This document shows positions 8,899-17,539 of a DNA stretch of 64,000 bases, piece by piece. Under the pieces are notes generated by a model. That model had not been told where the DNA came from. It ran no database searches and worked only from the letters and a program-made list of their open reading frames with translations. Every line of letters starts with the position of its first letter. Positions within the stretch are counted from its first letter, which is position 1. The translations under genes and the position numbers were made by a program. Source of the stretch: Notoacmeibacter ruber (GTDB taxonomy: Bacteria; Pseudomonadota; Alphaproteobacteria; Rhizobiales; Rhizobiaceae). Location of the stretch: contig NZ_RCWN01000002.1 of assembly GCF_003668555.1 (NCBI RefSeq), forward strand, positions 1-64,000, given 5' to 3'.

Positions 8899-11381
8899 AC
8901 GCCATGCCTCTGGAGCCTCTTGCCATCGTCGCGGCCGCGCATCATCGCCCGGCGGAGATGGCGCCATTTCCGCCGCATCGGCTGGCCAAATGTGCGCCAG
9001 GGGTGGCTCGAAGGGCGGCCAATATGCAGGCGCGGCTGCTCGAACCGTCCCCTGTCCCTGCTTCGGCTTTTCGCATTCCACCGATCTTCGAGCGGGCTGT
9101 CTCCGCGCTGACCTTGAACCTTCTGTCGCTGACGCGCGAGGCGATGTGCGGGAACGCCGAGGAAGCGGCGTTCCGGTACGATCCGGACCGCACGGATGTC
9201 ATTGTCGGCGTATGCGGCGGTTTCGACGCGACATTGCGCAATGCGCTGAAGGTCGCCGGCGTCTCCGCGCTCAGCGTGTCCGACGCCGAAACCATCGTTC
9301 GCAAGAAGCGGCTGCTTCAGGCGCATTTCGGATCGACCACCCACGACAAGGTCGGCGAGATGGCCAGCATCATTGCCGCGCGGATCGGGCTGGAGATCGG
9401 CGCGCATGGCCGCATCCTTGCGCTGGAAAGCGCCGAGGCAACGACATTCGCAGCGTTCGAAACGGCAGCGCTCGGCCTCCATTCGGGTGCGTCGGACACG
9501 GTATTCGTCGCGGTCGGCCAGCGCTTCGAGGGTGCTCATATGGCGCTGGCTCTGGCCGATGCGATTGGCGCAGGCATCCCGCTGATCGAAGGCGCAAGCG
9601 TCTTCGTCCTGAGGAGGCTCGATGACGTGCGCCGCGACAAGGACCCAATCCTCGCGGTGATCGATGGTTTCGCGAGCCGGCAGTCCGACCCATCCGGCCC
9701 GGATGCGGAGAACCGCAGGGCCGATTTGCAGACGCTCGTCGAGGCGCTTCCCGCCGACCGGGTGCAAGCCGCCTGCCCCGCCAGCGCCGAAGCGCTGAAC
9801 CTGCCATCGCCTGAAGGTTTCGGACTGGCGCATGCCGGTGCCGGGGCCCTGGCAAACGCCCTGCCATCCCTCGCTGACGGCCAGTCGGCCACGATTGTCG
9901 GTCGCAGCCTTTACGGGCGGAGTTGGGCATTTCGCTTCCGCGGTCCCGCACCCTGGCAAGAAAGTGCGCCTGTCAGCGCCGACTTGGCTGCTTCGGTTAT
10001 TCGGGAGCCCGTCGCCATTGTCGGGCTGGGCGCCAGCTACGGCCCGTTCATCGGACGTGAAGCGGTGTTGGATGCCTTCAAGGCGGGCCGTGACGGCATC
10101 GGTCTCCTGAGCGAAAAGGCGTTGCCGCGCCAAACGTGTTTCGACCAGAACAAAGCCATCCCCCTCTCCAGCTATGCAGAGATCGGTGGCGAATTGCGTC
10201 CGGCTGAACAAAGCGGCACGCCGGGTTCGCACGACGCACAAGAGGGCGGGACCGGTGCGGACCCTTGCCAAAGCCTTGCCTTCGCGGTCGCGAGCGAAGC
10301 CCTTAATCAGAACGGCGTGGCAGCAGGGTCGAAATCGCCATACCCGCTACGCTGGCTTGTCGTTGTGGCGGCACAATTATGCACCGGCGCGGAGCGGCAA
10401 TATTCCAATATCTGCCATCAGGCGGAACTCGCCTCAGTTCTTCATCTTTCCGAAAGCGACACGCCCTCCCCCACAATCCCGCTTGCCGACCTCCTGCCCG
10501 CCGAAACGGCCAGGCGGCTTTCCGCCGAATTTGGACTGAATGCGCCCGGCATCGCCGTTGAAAGCGCCTGCGCCTCGTCACTCGCCGCGCTCGACATTGC
10601 CATGCGGCAATTGCAACTCGGCCTTTGCGACGCGGCGCTTGTCGTGGCCGCCGAGCTTCCCAACAATCCGCGCGATCTGACGCTGTGCTCGGCGCAGCGC
10701 ATGTTGTCGAGTGAACGTATCTCCCCCTTCACCGAAGAGGCCGACGGTTTTTCGCCCGGAGACGGCGCGGGCGCGGTGGTGTTGCGGCGGCTTTCGGATG
10801 CGCAGACCGGACAGGCCAACATTCTGGGTGTGATACGCGGCATCGGCGGCTCGTCAGACGCCATTTCCTTCACCGCGCCCGATCCGCGTGGCCAAATCTC
10901 GGCGATGCGCAGGGCGCTGGAGGATGCCGGCATTGAACCGTCCACCATCGCCTATGTCGAGGCCCACGGCACCGGCACGGTCCGCGGCGACCGGATCGAG
11001 ATCGAGGCCCTCAACGCCGTCTACGGCGAGCCGGTCAGACATTGCGCGCTCGATCATCAAAACAGGGCCGGCACCGGCCTCGGCTCGGTGAAATCGATGA
11101 TCGGCCACAGTTTCGCCGCTGCCGGTATGGCGGGGATGATCCGTGCACTCTGCATGGTGGAAACGGGCCAAATCCCACCGACCATCCTGCGCGGCCCGGT
11201 CCACCCCGATCTCGGCCTCGAACGTGGACCCTGGCGGCTCTCGGACAAGCCTCAGCCTTGGGCCGACGGCCCGGCGCCGCGCCGCGCCGCGGTCAACACA
11301 CTCGGCACAGGCGGCACCAATTTTCACGCCATCGTCGAAGCGCCCCCGACGCAACAGTTTTCGGAGACACAATGCAACTGA
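8895..11381 (+). CDS. pigJ: PigJ-like ketosynthase (inactive plus active KS)
   Basis: 828 residues. The N-terminal half (about residues 45-300) looks like a degenerate ketosynthase in which the nucleophile region reads ALESAEATTF, with no cysteine. The second half (from about residue 370, VAIVGLGAS) is an intact KS: nucleophile about C559 (VESACASSLAALD), then VEAHGTGTVRGD and KSMIGHSFAAAG supplying the two histidines. In Serratia, PigJ condenses pyrrolyl with malonyl and delivers the chain to PigH. The ATG overlaps the pigI stop; the 3' end overlaps pigK by 10 bases. Confidence 0.88.
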   Translation: MNAMPLEPLAIVAAAHHRPAEMAPFPPHRLAKCAPGVARRAANMQARLLEPSPVPASAFRIPPIFERAVSALTLNLLSLTREAMCGNAEEAAFRYDPDRTDVIVGVCGGFDATLRNALKVAGVSALSVSDAETIVRKKRLLQAHFGSTTHDKVGEMASIIAARIGLEIGAHGRILALESAEATTFAAFETAALGLHSGASDTVFVAVGQRFEGAHMALALADAIGAGIPLIEGASVFVLRRLDDVRRDKDPILAVIDGFASRQSDPSGPDAENRRADLQTLVEALPADRVQAACPASAEALNLPSPEGFGLAHAGAGALANALPSLADGQSATIVGRSLYGRSWAFRFRGPAPWQESAPVSADLAASVIREPVAIVGLGASYGPFIGREAVLDAFKAGRDGIGLLSEKALPRQTCFDQNKAIPLSSYAEIGGELRPAEQSGTPGSHDAQEGGTGADPCQSLAFAVASEALNQNGVAAGSKSPYPLRWLVVVAAQLCTGAERQYSNICHQAELASVLHLSESDTPSPTIPLADLLPAETARRLSAEFGLNAPGIAVESACASSLAALDIAMRQLQLGLCDAALVVAAELPNNPRDLTLCSAQRMLSSERISPFTEEADGFSPGDGAGAVVLRRLSDAQTGQANILGVIRGIGGSSDAISFTAPDPRGQISAMRRALEDAGIEPSTIAYVEAHGTGTVRGDRIEIEALNAVYGEPVRHCALDHQNRAGTGLGSVKSMIGHSFAAAGMAGMIRALCMVETGQIPPTILRGPVHPDLGLERGPWRLSDKPQPWADGPAPRRAAVNTLGTGGTNFHAIVEAPPTQQFSETQCN

Positions 11382-11686
11382 TCGTCCACAAGATCCGACT
11401 TCTCGCCCAATCCTACGCCGAGCGTTTCGAAGACTGGGTGCAGACAAGCGACTACGCCGCATGCCCACAATTGCCGAGCCTCGTCGCTTTCTCCGTACAG
11501 CGCGCGGAGCCGGGTGCCGATTTCGACTATTTCGAAGTGATCACCGTGACATCGCTTGAAGCCTTCGAGAAAGACATGCGGACCGATGTTTTCGATAGCC
11601 TGGTCGCGGCCTTTTCCGGCATGGCCGAGGTCCAGGAGGAGATCATCGGCACACGGCTCGGCGAAGGCTACGTACGGTCGCCCTGA
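11372..11686 (+). CDS. pigK: PigK-like small protein of the bipyrrole branch
   Basis: 104 residues, no recognisable catalytic motif. Size and position between pigJ and pigL match PigK of Serratia (RedY in the streptomycete red cluster), whose exact role is unsettled and often described as helping another enzyme of bipyrrole (MBC) synthesis. The ATG lies inside the 3' end of pigJ and the stop is two bases before pigL. Assigned mainly by collinearity. Confidence 0.8.
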   Translation: MQLIVHKIRLLAQSYAERFEDWVQTSDYAACPQLPSLVAFSVQRAEPGADFDYFEVITVTSLEAFEKDMRTDVFDSLVAAFSGMAEVQEEIIGTRLGEGYVRSP

Positions 11687-11688
11687 CA

Positions 11689-12390
11689 ATGCCAACCGCG
11701 CCCGTCCTCTCACAAATCCGGCTCGGCGGCCGAACCGTCTTCCTGCTGAACTTCGCCGATGAGACGGCAGGAGCGCTTGAGACGCACGCCTGCGACGTTC
11801 TTTCGCGCGACGAACTGACGTTGTGGCGGGGTTTTCCGCTCGCCCGAAAGCGTCGTGAATGGCTGGCAGGGCGGATGGCCGCAAAGGCCGCTCTTCAGGC
11901 CGACCGGCTGGAGAGAGGATTGGAGCCGCTACCATTTCGGACATTGCCGGTCTTGCCGGACGATGGACGCAGCGGGCCAGTCCAGTCCCCGCTGGATGGC
12001 TGTCTGACCATTTCGCACTCCGGTACGATGGCGGCGGCTGCCCATTCGGATACGCCCATCGGCATCGACATTGAGCGGCTGCGGGCTTTCACTCCTGCCG
12101 TAATCCAACAGTTTGTTTCACCTACTGAATCTCGCCTGCTTGGCCCCTGCCCTGACGATGATCCCCGGCTGACGCTGCTCTGGAGCGCCAAGGAGGCCGT
12201 GCTGAAAGCGCGGCGGGCGCGAAACCTGACCAAAATCCGCCAGATCGAATGGCGGGGTTGGAACTGTAGTGGCGCGATGGAAATGCGCGAGCACGGCCTT
12301 CCGGTTTCCGGTGTCTTCGCCGGCTTTTGGCGCGGCCATGCCGTCGCGGTCGCCTCCGCTCGTCGATTGCCCGAAGCGAGGGCGGCATGA
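11689..12390 (+). CDS. pigL: PigL-like 4'-phosphopantetheinyl transferase
   Basis: 233 residues, Sfp-type phosphopantetheinyl transferase. The magnesium-binding signatures are visible: PIGIDIERL in the middle and WSAKEAVLKA about 45 residues later. It should convert the apo carrier domains of PigG and PigH to their holo forms. The stop codon overlaps the start of pigM (ATGA). Confidence 0.92.
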   Translation: MPTAPVLSQIRLGGRTVFLLNFADETAGALETHACDVLSRDELTLWRGFPLARKRREWLAGRMAAKAALQADRLERGLEPLPFRTLPVLPDDGRSGPVQSPLDGCLTISHSGTMAAAAHSDTPIGIDIERLRAFTPAVIQQFVSPTESRLLGPCPDDDPRLTLLWSAKEAVLKARRARNLTKIRQIEWRGWNCSGAMEMREHGLPVSGVFAGFWRGHAVAVASARRLPEARAA

Positions 12391-13457
12391 CCGATCCGAT
12401 AGCCGCTATCAGGAACGCTGCCGCGACCGCCCGCTGGGCGCCCTCCTCTCACAATTCCCAGCCCTGGCAGGTCGAAATCGAGCCGCTGAACAGCATGGAG
12501 ATGCGGCATGTCCATATCCGTCTCGACGAGACGGCGCGTCTGCGCGCTCTCGATGCGCTGGATGACGAAATGGCGATCAGTCTCGGCCTTTTCGCCGGAA
12601 CTTTCTGTCGAGAGCTGGGTTCGGCGGGCGTGCCATATCGCGTCAGCGCCGATCCCCCCACCGCGCTGACGATAAGGGTTGGTCCGGCCCCATCGCGAAA
12701 GCCGGAGAAGGTCCAGGAACGAACGGACGAGATCAGGGCACGCCGGACCAGCCGCGGCGCTTTCTCCCCGCGTCTGCTGACCGTATCGGATCGCAAGGCT
12801 TTGCAGACCCGTCAATGGACCGGTCTGGGCATCGGCACGGCGGCCTCGGTCCAATTGCTTGAGGATGCCGTCCTGCGTCAGAGCGTCGCCGGGTTGCTCG
12901 AACGGTATGGTGCACAGGACTTTTCCCATTTCGCCGCCTGGTCGGAGACATACGCTCACATCAAATTCGTACCAGCTTCAGCACTGCACGAAGGGCGCGG
13001 CTTCTCCATCGAGTCGATCCTTGGCCCGCTCTCTCCCATGCGTCGATCACTGATGAGAATCGTGCTGCACCCTGTCACGATGCAGTTCTTGCGCCCGTTC
13101 GGGCTTCCCCGCGCCATGGCGCGGAGCCTGGCGGAGCTGGCCTTCGGCTCCCCGGCGCTCGTCGTGCTCGTGGCAGAGGACACGCGGCCCGAATTTTTCG
13201 ATCTGGTCGAAACGGGAAACAGACTGGCCGAGATATGGCTCACCGCCGAGCGGCAGGGATTGTGCCTGCATCCGCTCAGCGTCCTGCTGCAGCATCCAGA
13301 CGCCCGGCAGGCGTTGCGACAGGCGCTCGGACTTTCCGGCCAGCCCGTCTTCATCGCGCGGGTGGGCGAAGCGCTTCAGCCAGCTCCGCCATCGCCTCGC
13401 ATCCCGACCGATGCACTCGTCACCTACCGTCCGCCCGCCGCAACGGCGGCCAGCTAG
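12387..13457 (+). CDS. pigM: PigM-like nitroreductase-fold oxidoreductase
   Basis: 356 residues. The start (ARWAPSSHNSQPWQ) and the internal ARRTSRGAF segment are typical of nitroreductase-fold FMN proteins. In Serratia, PigM is assigned to oxidation of HBM to the aldehyde HBC before methylation by PigF and PigN. The ATG overlaps the pigL stop. The assignment combines family, length and position. Confidence 0.85.
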   Translation: MTDPIAAIRNAAATARWAPSSHNSQPWQVEIEPLNSMEMRHVHIRLDETARLRALDALDDEMAISLGLFAGTFCRELGSAGVPYRVSADPPTALTIRVGPAPSRKPEKVQERTDEIRARRTSRGAFSPRLLTVSDRKALQTRQWTGLGIGTAASVQLLEDAVLRQSVAGLLERYGAQDFSHFAAWSETYAHIKFVPASALHEGRGFSIESILGPLSPMRRSLMRIVLHPVTMQFLRPFGLPRAMARSLAELAFGSPALVVLVAEDTRPEFFDLVETGNRLAEIWLTAERQGLCLHPLSVLLQHPDARQALRQALGLSGQPVFIARVGEALQPAPPSPRIPTDALVTYRPPAATAAS

Positions 13458-13466
13458 AGAGAGATC

Positions 13467-14606
13467 ATGGATTTCGCCCCTCAACCCGATCAGATGCAGC
13501 GTAACGCCCATCTCGAGCGCTTCGCCCAGGATTTCGCCCGCACCACCCATCAGCGAGCGCCTGATTTCGACCGCGCTCTCTGGGACAGGCTGGCAGCGAT
13601 GGGTCTTGCCGGACTGCCGCTGCCAAACGAGTTCGGCGGCTCCGGCCTCAGCGCTCTGGACACCGTGCAGAGCTTTGAAACCGTGGCGCGACATATCCCC
13701 GATCTCGGCCTGCTGTTTTCGCTCTGCGCGCACCTCTTCGCCTGCGTCGTGCCGCTCTGGCGCGGGGGATCGGCGGACCAGAAGGCGCGCTGGCTCGAGC
13801 CGCTCGCAACGGGCCGGTTGATCGCAGCCAACGCGATCTCCGAGGAAGGCTCGGGATCGGATGTCTTCGCCATGGCGACGCGGGCCGAACGCGATGGCGA
13901 CAGCTACATCCTCAACGGCACGAAGCGGTTCATCACCAATGCGCCGGTCGCAGACGTTCTCGTCACCTATGCCCGAACCGATCCGGCGTCCTCCTTTTTC
14001 GGCATCAGCTGTTTCGTCATCCCGACCGACACACCCGGCGTAACGATCACGCCGGAGGAGACCAAATCCGGCCTCGCTTCGAGCCCGTGGGGTAGCGTAC
14101 ATTTCGACGATTGCCGCATCGGCGGTGATATGCGCATCGGGCCGGAAGGTGCGGGAGCGTCCCTTTTTCACGACAGCATGGTGTGGGAACGCAGTTGCCT
14201 GTTCTCCATCTATCTCGGTGCGATGGACCGTATCTATTCCCTCTGTCTGGATCACGCGCGTAACCGCTCGCAATTCGGCCGCGCCATCGGCGCCAATCAG
14301 GCGATCTCCGACCGCCTCGTCGACATGCGGCTGCGGGTAGAGACCGCGCGGCTGCTGCTCTACAAAGCGGTCTGGCTTTACGATCAGGGGAAGCCTTGCG
14401 AGCAAACCGTCGCCCTCGGCAAGATCTGGATTTCGGAATCGGCGGTGCAGATCGGCAAGGACGCCATGCAGATCTTCGGCGGCGAAGCGATGACCGCCAG
14501 CCACCCCGTCAACCGCTTTCTCAACGATGCGATGCCCTCGCGGATATTTTCCGGCAGTTCGGAGATCCAGCGCGAAATCGTCGCCCAAGGCATGAAACTA
14601 CGCTGA
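13467..14606 (+). CDS. pigA: PigA-like L-prolyl-PCP dehydrogenase
   Basis: 379 residues, acyl-CoA dehydrogenase family flavoprotein. Visible signatures are AISEEGSGSD in the middle domain, RSQFGRAIGANQAI and the C-terminal FSGSSEIQREIVA. In prodigiosin synthesis PigA oxidises prolyl-S-PigG to pyrrolyl-S-PigG. In Serratia pigA is the first gene of the operon; here it lies between pigM and pigN, so the gene has moved within an otherwise conserved order. The ATG at 13467 is 9 bases after the pigM stop, with AGAGAGA upstream. Confidence 0.87.
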   Translation: MDFAPQPDQMQRNAHLERFAQDFARTTHQRAPDFDRALWDRLAAMGLAGLPLPNEFGGSGLSALDTVQSFETVARHIPDLGLLFSLCAHLFACVVPLWRGGSADQKARWLEPLATGRLIAANAISEEGSGSDVFAMATRAERDGDSYILNGTKRFITNAPVADVLVTYARTDPASSFFGISCFVIPTDTPGVTITPEETKSGLASSPWGSVHFDDCRIGGDMRIGPEGAGASLFHDSMVWERSCLFSIYLGAMDRIYSLCLDHARNRSQFGRAIGANQAISDRLVDMRLRVETARLLLYKAVWLYDQGKPCEQTVALGKIWISESAVQIGKDAMQIFGGEAMTASHPVNRFLNDAMPSRIFSGSSEIQREIVAQGMKLR

Positions 14607-14654
14607 CGCTGGAGACTGAAGCGCCGGCCCCAATCAATTTCAGGAGATGACACA

Positions 14655-15413
14655 ATGCCTACCCTATCGGAGCCCATCTGGCTTCTTATCGCCAACACCA
14701 TTCTCTTCATCGTGCTGGGCGTTATCGCCGCCATCCGGACGGGCGATACGAAGTGGCCGTTCGCCTTTGGCTTCTTTTCGCTTTTGCCCGCCACGCTGAT
14801 CCTCGCCTGGTATGGAGCGGGAGCGGAGTGGCGGCGGATCGGGATCTGCCTGCTCGTCGCCATCTATGTCGCACGAATGCTCTACACGCTGCTGGTCTGG
14901 TTTAACGCCACCGGCGCGGCGAAACTGAAGGATCAAAGCCCGCGCAGTGCGCTGATTGGTCTGCCCTTCGTATTGGTCCCCGTCTTCTGCTGGCTCTATC
15001 CCCTGCCCTTCTTTGCCGCGATGGACAGGACGGAGGGGTTTGGCTGGTTCGATGGCGCGGCGCTCCTTTGCTATGGGCTCGGAACCGTCTTCCATATGGG
15101 CGCCGACCTGCAGAAATGGCGCTTCAAGCAGGAAGAGGCGAACCAGGGCAAATTGCTGCGGCGCGGCTTTTGGGGGATGTCGCGCCATCCCAACTATTTC
15201 GGCGATTTTCTGATCTACTGCTCGTTCGCCATCGTTTCGGTTTGGCCATGGGGCCTGATCTCGCCATTGGTCAATCTGGCGCAGTATTTCGCCGATGCGA
15301 TACCGAAAAACGAGAAACAGTCGAAAGCGCGGCACAATGGAGCGTGGGACGCCTATGTGCGCGAAACGCCGATCTTCCTGCCGCTCGGCCGCCCAACTGC
15401 GAAGGCTGGCTGA
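14655..15413 (+). CDS. pigN: PigN-like DUF1295 membrane protein
   Basis: 252 residues with several hydrophobic segments starting at the N-terminus (WLLIANTILFIVLGVIAA) and a C-terminal GFWGMSRHPNYFGDF signature of the DUF1295/steroid-5-alpha-reductase-like family. In Serratia, PigN works with PigF in methylating the bipyrrole aldehyde to MBC. It is the last gene of the operon, 48 bases after pigA, with AGGAGATG in front of the ATG. No clear terminator hairpin was seen after it. Confidence 0.87.
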   Translation: MPTLSEPIWLLIANTILFIVLGVIAAIRTGDTKWPFAFGFFSLLPATLILAWYGAGAEWRRIGICLLVAIYVARMLYTLLVWFNATGAAKLKDQSPRSALIGLPFVLVPVFCWLYPLPFFAAMDRTEGFGWFDGAALLCYGLGTVFHMGADLQKWRFKQEEANQGKLLRRGFWGMSRHPNYFGDFLIYCSFAIVSVWPWGLISPLVNLAQYFADAIPKNEKQSKARHNGAWDAYVRETPIFLPLGRPTAKAG

Positions 15414-15463
15414 CATTGATTGGATAGCGTCCGCGAGCGGTCAGGCAGGCAAACCGAAGAGGT

Positions 15464-15550
15464 GTCGAAGGACGACGGACACGGCGCCGCTTCTCTGCCG
15501 AGGGCAAGATCCGCATCGTACTGGAAGATATGCGTGGCGATACAAAGATG
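15464..15550 (+). pseudogene. Remnant of a transposase N-terminus, in an otherwise gene-free stretch
   Basis: Within 15414-15903 no intact gene is seen. Read from 15464, one frame gives TRRRFSAEGKIRIVLEDMRG, the characteristic opening of many IS transposase first ORFs (helix-turn-helix part). After about 25 codons the similarity is lost and there is no start codon. It is a decayed insertion-sequence end sitting just after the pigment operon, marking a junction between modules. Confidence 0.6.
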
Positions 15551-15815
15551 AAATCAGCCTGCCTCTTCTTCCAGTCGGACAGATGCGCGAGACCTCTGGC
15601 GGACGGGACGCCACATCGAATGGTTCGAGAGCGTGTCCCGGGTGTCCTTCGTGGCGATCAAGGCGGCTATGACGTTCCGAACAAGGTGGCGAGGTCAGTC
15701 AAGACCGTCGTAATATGATGATTGATCGAGACATCCTTCCAGCGCGATAGATTGCTCGAACGTTCCGCATTTACTGCGCGACCGGCGCCAAGCGTCAGGG
15801 AAGGGCTATATAAGT

Positions 15816-15874
15816 TTTTAGAATAGGGCATCCAAAAAATCGACTTTGACAGCTATACATTCGACTTCTTTGAT
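15816..15874 (+). promoter_or_regulatory. Promoter and conserved upstream block of the solute-binding gene
   Basis: A TTGACA box (15846-15851) is followed after 17 bases by TTTGAT. The preceding block, TTTAGAATAGGGCA then an A-run and CGACTTTGAC, recurs in front of the dehydrogenase operon at 18452-18488. The shared block is a candidate site for the LysR regulator at 17539-18441. Confidence 0.5.
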
Positions 15875-15903
15875 GGAGGCGGCTGATCAAACAGGAGGTC
15901 AAG

Positions 15904-17466
15904 TTGAACAATATTCCGCTTCGAAACACCCTTGCCGCACTAGGTCTATCCCTTATGGCTGGCGTCGCTACGCCGCACGCCGCCCTCGCAGAAACACTAC
16001 ACGTTGGCATTAACGCGGCCGATATAACCAACCTTGATCCCATCAGAGCATCTGCGACCGCCGATCTGGCGCTGGTCTCATGGATGTATAACGGGCTGGT
16101 TCGATTTGCGCCGGGTAGCGCCGATCCGTCATCGATCGAACCGGACCTTGCTGAGAGCTGGGAAAGCTCCGACGATGGCTTGGAATGGACGTTCAAATTG
16201 CGCGACGGCGTAAAGTTCCATGGCGATTACGGTACGCTGAGCGCAGAGGATGTCGTCTTTTCCCTCAATCGGGCTGCCGACACGGAAGCCTCATCCTTTG
16301 CGAGCGATTTCTCCAGTGTGGAGTCGATCGAAGCGATCGATCCTCTTACTGTCAGAATTACTCTGAACGAACCTGTGCCGGGCTTCCTCGGACTTATCGC
16401 CGACTATCACGGCGGAAACATCGTGAGCAAAAAAGCTGTCGAGGAAAAGGGGAGCGACTTCAACAGCAACCCGATCGGCACCGGGCCATTCATGTTTGAC
16501 CGTGCCGTGACGCAGCAAGCTGTCTATCTCAAGGCCTTTCCCGATTATTTTCGTGGCGCGCCGAAGATCGACGACATTCAGTTTGATCTGATCCCATCAG
16601 ATTCCAGCAGGGAACTCGCGTTCCGCTCCGGCGAACTGGATCTGATCTACGGTAAGCGAGAGCAGATGTGGGTCGACCAAGCCGAACAGTGGGACAACAC
16701 GGTGGTCGATATCTTCGATCCCGGCGAATATCGTACGCTCTTCCTCAACATGACGCACGAGCCGCTCGATAACCTCAAGGTTCGCCAGGCCATCGCGCAC
16801 GCTGTCGACCTCGACCAGATCGTGGAATTTGTCGGTTCGGACGTTGGCCCCAAAGGATGTTCCTCTGTGCCGACTGGATATATGGGAGAGAGCTGCGATC
16901 AGCCCTACGAATTCGATCCGGAAAAGTCGAAGCAATTGCTCAAGGAAGGAGGCTTCGAAGATGGTTTGACGTTGAATTCGATTTCCTCGTCCAGCTCTTC
17001 GCAGCTGCCGATCATGGAAGTCATTCAAGCGCAGTTGAGCAATGTCGGAATCGACCTCCAGCTCAAAGTCGTCGACCACCCGACATACCACGAACAAATC
17101 CGTCAGGATCTGAGCGACGTGGTCTTCTACGGCGCAGCACGCTATCCCGTAGCGGATAGCTATCTCAGCCAGTTTTATCATTCCGATGCGGCGATCGGAA
17201 AGCCGACGGCGGTGACCAACTTTGCTCACTGCGACGCGGGCGACGACGATATCACCGCCGCGCGTAATGCGACAACTGATGACGAACGAATGGCGTACTG
17301 GGCGGATGCACAGAAGAAGATTCGTGACCAGGTCTGCTCGGTCCCCCTCTTCAGCCTCAAGCAGGTATGGGTCAGGAACGCTGCACTCGACTACGGTTAC
17401 GAACTGAAAGGCGCTCTCAATCTGGCTCCCCTGATTACAGAGGAGACGACGCTGACGCGTCAATAG
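15904..17466 (+). CDS. ABC transporter solute-binding protein, peptide/opine family 5
   Basis: 520 residues. It starts at TTG 15904, five bases after a perfect AGGAGG (15893-15898). A signal peptide ends near HAALAE (about residue 30). The body is a family 5 (DppA/OppA-like) binding protein: NLDPIRAS, LAESWESSDDGLEWTFKLRDGVKFH, NPIGTGPF and LRQAIAHAVD-type segments. It should deliver a peptide-like or opine-like solute to the permeases at 21447-23263. It is transcribed separately from them, with the LysR gene and three dehydrogenase genes in between. Confidence 0.88.
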   Translation: MNNIPLRNTLAALGLSLMAGVATPHAALAETLHVGINAADITNLDPIRASATADLALVSWMYNGLVRFAPGSADPSSIEPDLAESWESSDDGLEWTFKLRDGVKFHGDYGTLSAEDVVFSLNRAADTEASSFASDFSSVESIEAIDPLTVRITLNEPVPGFLGLIADYHGGNIVSKKAVEEKGSDFNSNPIGTGPFMFDRAVTQQAVYLKAFPDYFRGAPKIDDIQFDLIPSDSSRELAFRSGELDLIYGKREQMWVDQAEQWDNTVVDIFDPGEYRTLFLNMTHEPLDNLKVRQAIAHAVDLDQIVEFVGSDVGPKGCSSVPTGYMGESCDQPYEFDPEKSKQLLKEGGFEDGLTLNSISSSSSSQLPIMEVIQAQLSNVGIDLQLKVVDHPTYHEQIRQDLSDVVFYGAARYPVADSYLSQFYHSDAAIGKPTAVTNFAHCDAGDDDITAARNATTDDERMAYWADAQKKIRDQVCSVPLFSLKQVWVRNAALDYGYELKGALNLAPLITEETTLTRQ

Positions 17467-17481
17467 CAGGCTCCCAAGACG

Positions 17482-17539
17482 CCGGTCGAAGCCAAATCTT
17501 CCAAATCGGGATTGGAGGCTTCGACCGGTATCTGTTTTT
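17482..17539 (+). terminator. Rho-independent terminator after the solute-binding gene
   Basis: A perfect 12-base inverted repeat, CCGGTCGAAGCC (17482-17493) with GGCTTCGACCGG (17517-17528), has an inner TCCAA/TTGGA pair in the loop and is followed by TATCTGTTTTT. It separates the convergent solute-binding and LysR genes. Confidence 0.8.

Noticed and set aside
3..15413. Tambjamine cluster as an alternative to prodigiosin.
   Set aside because: PigD- and PigE-like genes of the monopyrrole branch are present, and no separate fatty-amine synthesis genes are seen in the window.
15530..15718. 62-codon frame after pigN as a gene.
   Set aside because: Its first residues belong to the transposase-like remnant and the rest shows no protein-like pattern or start signal.
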